A stretch of DNA of 64,000 nt from the NCBI GenBank assembly GCA_963682055.1, contig OY821746.1:16667992-16731991 (forward strand), given 5' to 3'. A program made the translations under genes and the position numbers. The DNA is from Primula veris. Its lineage: Eukaryota > Streptophyta > Magnoliopsida > Ericales > Primulaceae. Position 1 is the first letter of the stretch. Every line of letters begins with the position of its first letter. Shown here one piece after another: positions 50,401 to 61,944 of this stretch. The notes beneath the pieces were generated by a model. The model made no database searches, was not told the origin of the DNA, and saw nothing but the letters and a program-made list of their open reading frames with translations.

Positions 50401-53400
50401 TTTACCTAATGTTGGAAACAGTAGTGATTATCTTGACAAGATCCAATGTTGGTCGCAGACTACTTCCTGTATATAAAACTGTTATAATCAAACTAAAAAC
50501 ATTATTTTTGTTCCTAACCGTGGCTACGACCTCATAAAGTACTACGCATTGTGATGTCTTTGCTACAAACTCCAATACAACATTGGCATACATTCCTTCA
50601 CGCCACCTCCCAATCACACACACATACACATCACGTCTTGACAAAAGTAATATTATTCGTGAATCGATTGCCGAGTACATGCTATCCTGATCACTTATCC
50701 CAAATCATTTCACTGACACTGACTCAACTCCTTGGGTTAGTTATGTTGAATAACTAACTGCAGTTAAATTCTAAACATTTAAAAGTAAACTGAACAAAGT
50801 AAGTAGCAGTACTAAGATTTAGTTTGGTAAATACCTACCATCTAATATGGCGCTGCATAGGGATATACTGAATCTATACCTAATGGAGTAATATATTGTA
50901 ACTGATTTATTATTATCTTTAAAAATGAGAGTAGTATGTTATCCAGAATGGGCACATAAACATTTCCAAAGTACCCATGCCTCTGTAACGGACCCAGATA
51001 AGGAGAGGGAGAAGTGCTGGGAAAGTGAAGACTAAACTTATTAAAATTACTGGAAAATCAAAGATTTTTTTTTTTAGAGAAATAACAATCATTCTTTTCT
51101 TTTTCCCCTAAGGCAGATACTAGGCTGGTTATATAAAGAAATAAAGTGGGGAAACAAACTCCACTTCTTTTAAACTGCAAACTAGTCCCTGTGTTTTCTT
51201 AAATTTGTACTAAACTACTAACTCATATAAAAACTGACAATTAAATACAAACTTATTAACCGACTTCACTTTCCCAACACTTCTCCCTCTCTTGTCTCCT
51301 TATCGGGGTCCGTTACATTCCCGTGCTCTTGAAAATTCACCTTGCCTTCAAGGTGGAGGTGAAAATTCAAAGACATGAAGATAATATTTGCTTCTGCTTT
51401 CCCACTGCAATGCAATGTAGCTTCTGAGAGTACTCTCCCCCTAAGTTTGATTTTTCTTCCTCTTTTAAAAGACTCGGTGTTAGAGATATTAGGTCTCCGC
51501 ACTTCACTTTTAACCTCGACTTTGACCGGGACTTACATAATGAGTATAAATCAGCCAACTTACCTGGATCAAAATTCCTTTTCTTAATCTTAAGAGTTTT
51601 TCCATACTTCATCATTTAAATTTTGTCGCATACTCTTTTCAAACCTTTCCCCCCAAGTCGATGCCATCTCAGACTGAGATGAAGAGGAAAACATGATTCC
51701 AAAAAGGAACGGTAGCTCTTGATACCACTTGTAACGAACTCGGTTCGATTAACAATGGATTCGTGAGTTCGTTAAGCAATTCTCAAACAAAAACAGCAAG
51801 GGGGACTATTTTTGGTGGTATTTTCTCATAAATTGTGATGACGAAAAACTCTTAAAGCTTAAGAAAAGGAATTTTGATCCAGGTAAGTTGGCTGATTTAT
51901 ACTCATTATGTAAGTTTCGGTCAATGTCGAGGTTAAAAATGGAGTGCAAAGACCTAATCTTTCTAACACCGAGTCTCTTTAAAAGAGGAAGAAAAATCAA
52001 ACTCAGGGGGAGAGTACTCTCAGAAGCTACATTGCAGTGGGAAAGCAGAAGCAAATATTATCTTCATGTCTTTGAATTTTCACCTCCACCTTGAAGGCAA
52101 GGTGAATTTTCAAGAGCACGGGAATGTAACGGACCCGGATAAGGAGACAAGAGAGGGAGAAGTGTTGGGAAAGTGAAGTCGGTTAATAAGTTTGTATTTC
52201 ATTGTCAGTCTTTAAATGAGTTAGTAGTTTAGTGCAAAGTTAAGAAAACACAGGGACTAGTTTGCAGTTTAAAAGAAGTGGAGTTTGTTTCCCCACTTTA
52301 TTTCTTTATATAACCAGCCTAATATCTGCCTTAGGGGAAAAAAGAAAAGAATGATTGTTATTTCTCTAAAAAAAATAAAAATAAAAAATGATTGTTATTT
52401 CTCTATGTTAATTTCGTTTTCTCAGTTATTTTACTTTCGAATTGTTCTTTGATTTTCCAGTAATTTTAATAAGTTTACACTTCAATTTCGTCATCACAAT
52501 ATATGAGAAAATACTACCAAAAATAGTCCCCTTTGTTGTTTTTGTTTGAGAATTGCTTAACAAACTCACGAATCCATTGTTAATCGAACCGAGTTTGTTA
52601 CAACCTCATATGAATCCATTTATGGGAGGGGCTGAATTTCATGTTAGTTTTCTTACCATGCTATAATAATAAGCCAAGCTAAGAAAATTGAGTCTGCCAA
52701 AATTTGATCAAATTTTCAAAAAATACCCTTATTCTTTTTTATCAATTGCCATATTATATTAATTTAATCACACCCTCTTTATCCCTTAACAACCTCCCAA
52801 ACTCTTCTCAAGTTTTCTCAACATTTGCTCCCTTTTCATCGCACACGCCTTTTCATCGCACATGCGGCAAAATTACTAGTATATCCAGGGGCGAAGCCAG
52901 GAATCGTTTAGGGGTGCCAAAAATTACATGAACTACTAAATTCAGTGAAATAAAAAATGAGGAGTGCCAAATCATCGTTTTTAACATATTTTAGTGAAAA
53001 TACATGGTCAAAAATTGAAAAATTCATAATTTTCATAAGTATGGGGGTGCCGTCACCCCCGATGGTATGCACTTAGCTTCGCTCCTGAGTATATCATAAG
53101 AGGTGGCGAAATGCTAAAATCGTAATATTTTTGATTAAAAAAAAACATGGTAAAAATAGTAAGCTAGTAATTCTTAATAAGAGGGGGGTGTTGTAAGCCA
53201 ACTCCTGGTTAACTTACCTCACCTAATTGTTACATAATATATAGTACAAATATAACAATATTGTATAGCATAGCTGAAAGAGTGATAAACAGAAAAAACT
53301 AAGCCAGGGATTACTAATAACAATTACTAATAATGATTAAGAAATGATAGTAGTAATAATAAAAGAAGAACCTTATGAACCATTGATTAGTAGATAAAAA

Positions 53401-53942
53401 CACACTTACTATCCAAAAACCCACATTTCTCAACTATTATTTAAGATTTGGTACATATGAACGTAGTATCAGTGGGCATCAAAGTTAAAAAGTAAAAATA
53501 AGTAAATCATGTAGTTGATAATTAAGTCTCAAATTATGTACTAAATTGTTGAAGCCCGTGCATTGCTCACTAAAAGAGCATAATAGTAGGGAAGGAGACA
53601 AGCACATATTAACACTCGGACTGATCAATGCTCAAGCGATGTGGTATTCTCAATATAAATGATCATTTTTCCTAACATATACCTATTTTGTATAGCATAG
53701 TTGAAAGAGTGATAGAACATAAAAATAAGGCCACCATTACTAAAAATGAATAAGAAATGATACTAGTAGTAATAAAAGAGAAGAATGACCTTATGAAGAG
53801 GTAGTTTAGGGTAAGAAGAGAGGGAGAAGATGTTGATCTTAGGCCTATCGGAAGCCCCTAATAAAGGCACCTCTTGTTCTTCCGGCGCCGGAGCCACCAT
53901 CTCCACCGCCGTCTCTTTTATCTTCTCCGACGATGACGTCAT
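37910..53942 (-). CDS. Drug/metabolite transporter (EamA family, SLC35G-like), 10 exons, 379 aa
   Basis: A predicted ten-helix membrane transporter with two EamA halves; the substrate is unknown for plant members. Exons in coding order: 53942-53790, 49049-48896, 47933-47759, 40999-40884, 40367-40308, 39840-39696, 39276-39210, 38794-38723, 38618-38553, 38041-37910. All phases agree and the joined frame is open. Landmarks: cytosolic N-terminus MTSSSEKIKETAVEMVAPAP; SRYSGLLCMGLSSTIYW (first helix); WLRRNGQTMFGPSHARK; LPMSQAIVLSFTTPIFAS; SSFFGVLFIFQPM; YCLIRAGAKASDQPV; TVFSFGLLAGPAS; YTMYIGPDKDS at the end. Length fits the family (about 380). Intron 1 is 4.7 kb and intron 3 is 6.8 kb, both full of repeats. 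The exon 1 donor (AAG|GTCATT) is off consensus. Confidence 0.93.
41432..41462 (+). repeat. 31-base poly-G run
   Basis: An uninterrupted G run on the plus strand, the template strand for the DMT gene, inside its intron 3. A Pro-rich ORF on the other strand is only a reading of this run. Confidence 0.95.
41615..41832. mobile_element. Degenerate Stowaway MITE
   Basis: Starts CACCCCTTCCCAAAATAATT and ends with AATTATTTAGGGGGAGGGAG, flanked by TA on both sides. The interior follows the same plan as the copies at 18.7 and 23.9 kb (CGAAACTACATGCAACTTTG near the left end) but is much more diverged. Confidence 0.65.
42277..45583 (+). pseudogene. Copia pol polyprotein, broken by frameshifts and stops
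   Basis: Domains in the expected copia order. Protease LLDSGASSHMSG at about 42440. Integrase zinc region WHFRLGHPSLAKL with CEACELGKHH at 42820-42920, then a stop near 42995 and a broken integrase core with NDFSRMTWSF. Reverse transcriptase RLVAKGYTQTYGVDYRETFS at 44255 with the catalytic YVDDIIISGDD at 44641. RNase H DADWAGD at 45121, DNQSAIFIANNPIFHE and the C-terminal HIEVDCHFIRD at 45350-45440. Frame changes occur near 42600, 43200-43500, 44220 and 44640, and around 45160. The YVDD core is intact but the protein is not. Confidence 0.85.
45589..45727 (+). repeat. 3' LTR of the intron 3 copia element
   Basis: 139 bp, TGTTAGAG to CCTAACA, preceded by a purine tract. Confidence 0.75.
48458..48693. 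repeat. Tandem duplication, 118-bp period
   Basis: Two copies sharing AATCACTTCACAATACCTTA and ACATTATAACAATCTACAG, about 95% alike, in intron 2 of the DMT gene. Confidence 0.9.
51034..51604. repeat. Left arm of a long inverted repeat
   Basis: About 570 bases that pair with 51845-52486 at roughly 95% identity apart from gaps. The 240-base spacer holds primer site and LTR-end sequence. Confidence 0.85.
51845..52486. repeat. Right arm of the long inverted repeat
   Basis: Reverse complement of the left arm; it includes about 70 extra bases near 52370-52450 that are absent from the left arm. Confidence 0.85.
52886..53087. mobile_element. hAT-type MITE (202 bp) with perfect 8-bp duplication
   Basis: Ends CAGGGGCGAAGCCAGG and CAGGAGCGAAGCTAAG (the latter on the reverse complement). 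AGTATATC lies on both sides (52878-52885 and 53088-53095). Subterminal GGGGTGCC / GGGGGTGCCGTCACCCCC. Non-coding, in DMT intron 1. Confidence 0.88.
53261..53380. repeat. Copy of the DMT exon 1/intron 1 border region
   Basis: Similar to 53688-53798 in direct orientation (shared TTGTATAGCATAG, AAGAAATGATA, AGTAATAA, CCTTATGAA). It reproduces a donor-like AAG|GT (at 53372/53371) 420 bases inside intron 1. Confidence 0.75.
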
Positions 53943-54557
53943 CTCCTATCTTCAACCCAATCGCTTTTATTTATTTAAAGTCTCCCTTTCTTTCTTTGTT
54001 TCTGGACAACTGTAATAGTAACAACTACTAACTAGCGGGGAAGGCGTGCATAACAAAAGTTGTTTTTTTTTTATTTTAGATGTATGGTTTTTTTTTTAAT
54101 CAGCTATTTATTTTATTTTTAAAGTTTTTGTTAAAAAAAAATATGTAAAATTTAATTAATATTTTTTTTATTTGGTATTTATTAATATTACTAGCTTATA
54201 AATTGTCAAAACAAACAATGAATACATAAGAAATAAATATAAAAAAGTCAAAATTTACAATTTTTTTTTAACAAACAATTTAGAAATAAAATAAAATATT
54301 GATTTAATAATAATAAAAAAAATTATAAATACATATGAATAAAACGATAATGTAACAAAAACATAACTTTACAAACATAATCAAATCAAATGTACTCCCA
54401 ACAAAATAATACGAATATTAATTTGACACAATACACACAACATTCGCTAAGAACCGTTGGACCGATGAAAACGGCGTTAGATTAACTATACTTAATGATG
54501 AGTCCGTTTGTGAAATAGTACATGCTTAGAACATCCATAATATTAAAATTTTATTAT
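53943..54557. other. Upstream region of the DMT gene
   Basis: Should contain the promoter and 5' leader of the minus-strand gene. A CT-rich stretch follows the start codon region (53970-54000). The rest is A/T-rich, with no motif I would assign. Confidence 0.4.
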
Positions 54558-54625
54558 TGTTGTGTGACATATTAGCTCACATATATGTGTATACATATAA
54601 ATGTGAGCTAATATGTCACACAACA
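54558..54625. repeat. Perfect palindrome: 25-bp arms, 18-bp spacer, from copia LTR ends
   Basis: Arms 54558-54582 and 54601-54625 are exact reverse complements. The right arm matches an LTR end (GAGCTAATATGTCACACAACA-type) and is followed by CGTTATCGGCAC, a primer-site-like sequence. The left arm is its mirror image where the LTR start would be expected. Confidence 0.9.
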
Positions 54626-54983
54626 CGTTATCGGCACTTTGCTCGCGAATATTGAAGTATTGCTCGCGGAGATTAGAATAAAAACCAGGAGATTTGGGTA
54701 TTTATTCGAAGAACATGGTTTAATTTCGGAATATGGGTTATAAACATACGAATTTTTTTTTTTTTTTTTTTTATTAAATCTACTTTCCCAAAAATACTCC
54801 GGAGCAAGGTATACATTTTTTTTCTCTATAATACTCTTGTTAATGGTGTACGGCATGCATGAGCACAGTATTAATTAATTTGGTGTGTTATAGTTTATTT
54901 ATGCTATTGTTGCATGTTAATACATGTGTGAATAAATTGAATATATTGTGAAAATTGAAACCATCCGTGCATCACACTATTTC

Positions 54984-55059
54984 GCTCTGTAATATTGCTT
55001 ATGAATTGGATTGAAAATCATGCTCTGTAATATTGCTTATGAATTGGATTGAAAATCAT
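54984..55059. repeat. Exact 38-bp tandem duplication
   Basis: Two identical 38-bp units (54984-55021 and 55022-55059) beginning GCTCTGTAATATTGCTTATG. Confidence 0.95.
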
Positions 55060-56449
55060 GTAATTATGAACATATAGTTATAAGTCGGACTGAATATGTG
55101 ATGAATTGAAACCAGGAATACTATTTTGTAATTCGCTGAAACTATTGACTGTGCATGTTAATTACTAAATGACTAAACTGAAACTTGTCTGAAATTATGG
55201 ACTGAAGCTGTAATAATGCTGTAAATAGATATATAGTTTGCTGAAATTACACGGATAGTCCCTGTAGTATATTACATGTATAAAAACAGTATATATGAGT
55301 TATAAAAGTCAATATTCGGTCTAAATATCCACCAACATGCATATATATTTATTAAAAAGGCAAGTGAATAAAAATTGCATGTTAATTGAATAAATTGATA
55401 TGTTTCCATGTAAATTTAACCTTTTGCATGTTAAAATATTTTTTTTACCATATATAGAATTAATTGGTAATTAAAAATATATTGTTTGCTTGCATGTTAA
55501 AACTACCATGTATAGAATTACTTATATGACAATAAACCGTGGATAATTGATTGATATCTTATTAGTATAATTAACATATCTTTTGATATTACCATAGATA
55601 TAAATATACCATATGGCAGTTAATTGATTTGATTTGATTTGGTATGATATAATTTGTGTGATTGATAATCCTGAATTGATTTAGTTTATCACCAAATCTA
55701 CTGCATGATTAGATATATATCATGAATATATTTTATACTGCCTTGTATATATGTGGTTATCTAGAAAAGATATACCTGTTATTTATTGCCATGAATGCTA
55801 GAATTGCGAAATCATATATATTCACATTTAAGTTGAAAAAATTATGAACCTTTCCCAAATAGGCTCACCTATTTGGATACGATGTCTAGGAAAGATATAG
55901 GCGGAAGTCGATATCCTAATGAGGTCGGGTTTTAAGTGGCATTCGTGCCCTCCACCCTCACCGTCTTTCCTGGTCGTTTTTCAAGTAGAGCTACCGAAAG
56001 GGGTTGACTAAATAATAATTTCCCCGAGTGTGTTTATATAGTGATGTATGTTTCGCCGAATTGGTGTCTCTGTATCGACCTGTCGTTCGATCAATGAGAA
56101 CCTATTCACATTACAAGCAAAACTATTTTTCGAACCTGTCGTTTCGAAATAAAGTTTATGATTGTGCAAACCATAAACATATAAACCAGTCGTTTTATAT
56201 GATAAATAATCCAGAACTCCCAACACATGTTGGATGCCATCTATGATGAGAAAAATCGTAAAAACATACTTGCGAAATGACTGTTTAAACGTTGATTTTA
56301 ATCCGTCACCACATGTTACTCACCCTGATGTGTGAAAATGTGATGCCCAAAAAAATTTTTTTTGGATGCCATCTTTGATAAGTAAAACACAAATTTGTTG
56401 TTACCATCAGGATGAATGTTAAGGCGTTGATTTTATTCTGTCGCCACAT

Positions 56450-59400
56450 TTGAGACGTGATGACGTCTATGGTGAACAAATGTCTGAAATTGACATATTG
56501 GAGCTATCCTTCACCAAAATACTAGCTTGGAAATTGTATTCCATAAGCAGTATCGTGAATTTATATTCACCATGTTCCTTTATCGCCCATCTGTTATTGG
56601 ATAAGAAAATTACCCCGATGAGTAGTTTTAATCCTATTGGGTCAATGGCGAATTGTTTGCCTGATATTGCTCTTCGTGTACATTTGTTTCCACGAATCGA
56701 GAACCGAGACAAGTGTTATTTGTCTCAAACTGTCGCGATCCCGATGAATCGCCTAGCCAAGCGAGATTTTAGACAATCGTCAAAATCGAAAACATGTGGC
56801 TCCAAGATAGTAATTGAAAGGAACAATATGACCCGTTGTCACAAAGCAAGAGATAATGCTCAATGAGGCAACTCTATGCTATAAAGACAAAGTTCATGCA
56901 CGGTTACTCCTTAAATAGTTCAAAACTATTACAAAGGTGCAAAAACCGATGCTAATGTGGTTAAAGCTAACTGAAAGGAAACTCTTGAGACCCCCGGTTT
57001 TGTGTCTCAAATGAGTTTGGGACCTTTCTTTATTGATTATGATAAATCATTGAGCCATTTTTTCGCTCATCTGGATTATGTTTTCCATTTGGATTATTAT
57101 TTTTCCATTTGGACCATACTTTTGGATTATGGTTTGCCTGTTTACAAAATTTCTCGAAATAATTTAAAGTGTTTTGAGAAAATTCCTTTGACAAATGTGA
57201 CCAAACTTTAAATTATGAAATTTTAGGCAATACTTGTGGGGTAGTTGATTTTTTTTTGGAAATAGTGGGTAACAGTGTACCACATAATTTCACCAACTAT
57301 TTGCCTAAAAGAGTACTCAGTGACAACGATTCTGGACCTGTCGTTCCAAATCAAAATCTTTGGTAAAACCAAATTGATTTGTCAAATATGAGGTCTTATA
57401 CTCATGTAGGTCCTGCCGTACCTTGTTGAGTTATAAAATATTCGAGAAAACCAGTGTTATCTGGTAATAGCTCATGAAAGAATTAAATTTCTTTACATGG
57501 CCTCCATTCAATACGATCAAAAACGTATTTTAGAGGAGTTGAAATGTCTTTCAAGTGGTTGCTACCATATTTTTTAAAAGCATTTAAAGTTAACTTATCA
57601 TTTCGCCTATCGTCGATTGATAAAGGATTCAGATGCTAAGACATGATTGTCTGTACTATCATTCGCCTGTCGTCGATTGATAAGAGCATTTTGATATTGT
57701 GGCATTGACCGGATGAGATATTCCCGGGTCAAAAGACGATGCTTGATTTATAATCGCATCGCATTTGGATTCTCTCTGAGAATATATTTCGCGATTAATC
57801 CGAAATTCATGCCACTAATGCTCACTTTGAAAGACTAGTATGTGTAAAGATCACGAAATGAACTCGTAGAATTCTTGCAAAGAATTGAAGGAGTTATTGT
57901 GGACTTATCCAACCATAAGACGGACCATAAATATAAATGGTTATGGTTGATGCATCGACAATATGGTCACATTTTAATGTTGTCCACATAAATGCAGCAC
58001 TTTCCAAACTTTTAGCCCTATCATTAAGTTGATGGCTCATGATCCGGATTATCCTGAAAAGTCTAGTCGACTTGATAATTCCGAAGAGTAATAATCGAAA
58101 TTTCGATTTGAATTACTTGAGTTTGGAAATTGAAATTGAACATCCTGTCGATTATGTTCAGACCCAAATGGACTCACGGAAAGTTTGATGATGCGACTGC
58201 AAATGATTGCACGCATTTCTTGGTCTTGCGCACCAAGATTTATATTTCCGTATGGGGTTATGCTATTTTGCTGCATTGGTCCGTTATGAGGCCCATAGAC
58301 ACTCAAACACCATATGCGTACCAGCTGGTTACTGGTTATGAGCCAGAAGTCTCATATTAACGCGTGTTTAGAGTGATTAATTAATATTTTGATTGAGCCG
58401 CTCTAGCGTTCAAAATATGGACCTCTGAAGGGGACATAAGTCGATTATGAATCTCCTGCATATCATTTGATAGAGTAACCTTGGCAAGCGATCTCTTTAC
58501 CGCATGATATGCGAAAGTGACATCGCTAAGACTGTTCTTCCCATCGTTAGGGGGAGATTTGCACGTTACCGTTGATAAGGAACGACATGAAGTAACGTGG
58601 CATAACCCACTAAGTCTTAGCTTGATCCCCAAAACTGCACTTAGTGATAAGTAAGTGCATAGACTCCCTCAAGTCTAACTAAATGCCAGACGCATTTAAT
58701 GACTTTATGAGATGTCACGAGATCATTTATACCTACTGCAAAATGCTTGCAAGGATAGACGTCCCTGTCGGACGCCGTGTTCCTGTCGTAACACGTTGCT
58801 TTGGCCGAACCCGCCAAGCAAAGGACGCTGTCGTCGGCCGTCAGTCTGTCGTCCTTCCCAAGATATGAGGAACTTGACCGGTTCTTAATTCGTTCAGCCC
58901 CAGAGGTGGTGAACTGAAACTCGTTTGTTGCACGAGATTATAAAGGATCAAGGAGATGTGTGATTTCCTTCTCATCCTAAGAATCTCGAAATATCTGTCG
59001 TTCATGATATCTTAGACGATATTGAAGCGAAACGAGACTGTCATTGATTAATTGTTCATATATTCGGTGACGACTGATAATATGAACAAATTATGACAGA
59101 GAACCATGTACCGTTGCCTGAAGTCAACGTAGAATAGACTGTACTAATGGAAACTTGCAATCCAAGTAGACTCCTTAGCGAAAGTGTGTTCGGACCTGTA
59201 GTTCCAACACCACCAATGTTAAACGAGTTCGTTTATTTGGTTATTCGTAAGGAAAAGTGATGAGAATAATGAGATTGTAGAATGCTCGCCTAGTAGCGCA
59301 AGGCTTCTCTCACACCTTGGAATTGATTACGAGATGGTTGATTTCCTCGTAATGGACATTATAACAGTCCCCTACTTTACCAGTTTAGTAGTTTCCGAAA

Positions 59401-60340
59401 AACTGAGTATGCAGCCATGAATGTGGTCACGGTTTTATCTCTATGGGGATTTAGACAAAGAGATATAGATGAAGGTCCCTGTGTGACTTCATGTGCTTAA
59501 ATCAAGTAGTTTCTGACCACGGAACACGATCTCAATTGACTGAGACGTTCACTATATGGATTTATATAATCCGAGCGGATGTGGTATACCGCCTAAGTGA
59601 GTACTTGATTAGCTTGGGATACTTGAACAAGTATTATGCCCTTGCGTGTTTTATTACGCGATCCATTTTTGGATTTGCCTTCGAGATGAAGGATCTTGGG
59701 AAGAAACGGTAGTGACTCGGCCTGATGATCGACTCCCGTAAAGATTGAATCTAAGTCCATGATTCAGACTACACACAGAAGGTGTTATGACGTTGTAGTC
59801 ATCATGACGCTAAGTCGTCAGATTCTCCCATGATCGTTCGATCACTAGACATTGATATAGACCCAGTCCGTCCCTGATGAGACGATGAAGAGATATTGAA
59901 CCATAATGTTCATATCTAAGTACAATAAGCGCATCATTGTACTTGGTCTAATGTGCTAGGATGAACATCTTGTCTGTTGTGAATGGTATAGCTCGACACA
60001 ACATCGCGCTAACATGCTGCCATCGAAATGGCACTAAAGACACATTCCCTTACCTTATGGTAATTTTGGAAGTGGGCTAGTTTATCCCATTTGCGTCATC
60101 GAGTGTACCTACCCCCTTCGGTACTCGAATTAACGCAACCCTTTTTCGGTTATACCGATGCCGGTTACTTATCAGACCCGCATAAGGGATATTCCTAACA
60201 TGGTCTTTACCATTAGGAATAAGGCGACATCTTGGAGGTCTTGGAATGACTCCAAGTGAATCACTCTGATGTATTCGTGCTCTATGAGACGACTAGAGAG
60301 TGTATATGGCTTCGAGCTAGTATTAGTCATATTTGAATTA
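56450..60340 (+). pseudogene. Copia gag-pol remnants of the plus-strand element
   Basis: A 138-residue open stretch at 56450-56866 corresponds to the region also seen at 35872-36162 on the other strand (shared MANCLPDI/MTNCLHDI). RT and RNase H traces follow: FEMKDLGKK at 59676, SPMIVRSLDIDID near 59826, GYTDAGYLSDPHKG near 60150 and LYETTRECIWLRA near 60280. Each piece is in a different frame or separated by stops. The order fits a copia pol on the plus strand. Confidence 0.7.
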
Positions 60341-60469
60341 CATATGTTCTGTCTCACGATCCAGATAAAACACTTGTCATAGAAGACAACTTGTTGTTAT
60401 TGATCAAGAGAGACATGACTACATTATGCTATTTAGCATTTCTCGCCGAAATTAATCTTCACAAATGAA

Positions 60470-61110
60470 GTTTAAAAGCATCCAGTTGAATGCTCGTTCT
60501 ATTCCACATTAGATTTTATTGCATCCAGTCGTATGTAAGTAAATGAGGCATCCAGTCGAATGCTCGTACTCTTTCGTGGAATATGAAATCTTTGCACCCA
60601 GTCGTGTGCAAGTGAGGGGGAGCATCCAGAAGAATGCTTATTACACTAATTACTACTTAGTCGAAATCCTCGCATCCTGTCGTGTGCAAGTGAGTGGGAG
60701 CATACAGTCGCATGCTCGTGTACTCTTTTTATCCTTAGACCAAGATTTTTCCCACTGGGTTTTTCTTGGCTAGGTTTTTAGCGAGACACGTTCCCATCAT
60801 ATCTCACTTAAGATTGTCGAAATTAGGGGGAGTATCCAGTTGTATACTTCTTACCACTGTGTACTCTTTTGTCCTTCGACTAGAGGTTTTTCCCACTAGG
60901 TTTACTCTAGCAAGGTTTTGATGAGGCACCTGTTTTGTGGTTGATCCCCTACTACTACCACTGTTGCACTCTTTTTCCTTCGATCAGAGATTTTCCCATT
61001 GGGTTTGCTCTGGCAAGGTTTTGATGAGACACACTGTTTTGTGGTTAATTACTTACATGATATTTCGGCCTATATCATTCGGCTACACAGTTTCTCCTAG
61101 GTACCGGTTT
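60470..61110 (+). repeat. Degenerate CATCCAGTCG repeats upstream of the 3' LTR
   Basis: GCATCCAGTCGAATGCTCG-type and GCATCCAGTCGTGTGCAAGTG-type units alternate between 60480 and 60720, followed by GAGATTTTTCCCACTGGGTTT units to about 61030. The same repeats, reversed, lie at 32210-32460. Confidence 0.8.
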
Positions 61111-61213
61111 TGTCCCACACTGGGTTTTCCGGCCCTAAGTTTTTTATGTGTTTAGCACTGCGAATAAACTCGACAACATGAAGACGAAGAAATCAAGACG
61201 TCCAAATGGGGAG

Positions 61214-61442
61214 TGTTGTAGGATATTATTGGCCATCTTGAGTCTTACTCTATTGGGCCTATCTTGGGATTTTCTAGCATATGTAACCATACTCTCTATT
61301 ATATAAAGAGGGTCAGGGGCCTCTTGATGGATCTATCTCTACACATATGAATGAATAAAGAACTACTGTTCTATCTCTTTATATTCTCTCTATGTCTCAT
61401 ATATATATATATATATATACCGAGCTAATAAGACTCACAACA
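61214..61442 (+). repeat. 3' LTR of the 54558-61442 copia element
   Basis: 229 bp, TGTTGTAGGATATTATTGG to AGACTCACAACA, with TATATAAAGAGGG, AATAAAG and CT-rich sequence followed by an AT microsatellite. Similar to 31998-32201. Confidence 0.85.
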
Positions 61443-61944
61443 ATAGCAAACCTTTTTTTTTAAACAAATGATGTGTTTTTTAAACAAAAAAACATATTTA
61501 ACATTATTTTTATTTTCACTTCTCCGGAAGTGATTGCTGAGAAATACCATATCCTGACTTCTCAAAATGGACTTCTGAATTAAGCACTTATACTTCTGAA
61601 TAAGTCGGGCAAAAATTATTCACCAAACACAGAAAACTTCTTCGGAAGTACTTTTAGCATCAGGAATCACTTCTAACAGTTTCGTCAAACACCCCCTAAA
61701 CTTACTGGAAAATCTATACAGTCTAGTACTAATATCACCAAACTAACAAAATAACATCATTAGTCCAACAATTAGAAAAGAAACTAAAAAGTCCAAAACA
61801 AATAATAACATAATAAAACGACTCTCTCTCTCTCTCTCTCTCTTTAATAAATAGACAGGCTAGGCTGCAGCTTGCCACTGTTCTTATCGTTCCCTTCATT
61901 TTCGCGATAGACCTTGGCCTCAAGGTTTCCAGTATCACATGATT
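61443..61944. other. Intergenic, probable truncated MITE and a (TC)n microsatellite
   Basis: The segment ending GTTTCGTCAAACACCCCCTA at about 61697 looks like one terminus of a hAT-like MITE whose other end is missing. A (CT)n run lies at 61820-61843. Confidence 0.4.

Larger units (their letters stand above)
50986..52602. mobile_element. Inverted, rearranged pair of non-autonomous gypsy fragments
   Basis: Right half (plus): 3' internal sequence, then an LTR from TGTAACGGACCCGG (52126) to GAGTTTGTTACA (52602). Left half (minus): the same internal sequence and LTR body, plus the LTR's end (TGTAACGAACTCGG at 51731) next to TGGTATCAAGAGC on the minus strand, a typical plant primer-binding site. 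After it comes a short gag-like start MFSSSSQSEMASTWGERFEK. At the far left (50986-51033) a plus-strand LTR start is joined to reversed LTR body. The gypsy label rests on the LTR ends, primer site and CTTGAAGGCAAGG motif. Confidence 0.65.
49050..53789 (-). other. Intron 1 of the DMT gene
   Basis: 4.7 kb between the short first exon and exon 2. It contains a long inverted repeat built from gypsy LTR sequence (50986-52602), an hAT MITE (52886-53087) and a direct duplication next to the donor. The stretch 49320-50985 shows no recognisable feature. Confidence 0.85.
54558..61442 (+). mobile_element. Ty1/copia retrotransposon, plus strand, decayed
   Basis: Left boundary is the palindromic LTR remnant plus primer site; right boundary is an LTR at 61214-61442 preceded by the purine tract AAATGGGGAG. 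Just before it are the repeated phrases TTTTCCCACTGGGTTTT and CAAGGTTTTGATGAG, common upstream of copia 3' LTRs. Target duplications do not match (ATTAT versus ATAGC). The interior is homologous to 32.2-37.0 kb in inverse orientation. Confidence 0.75.
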
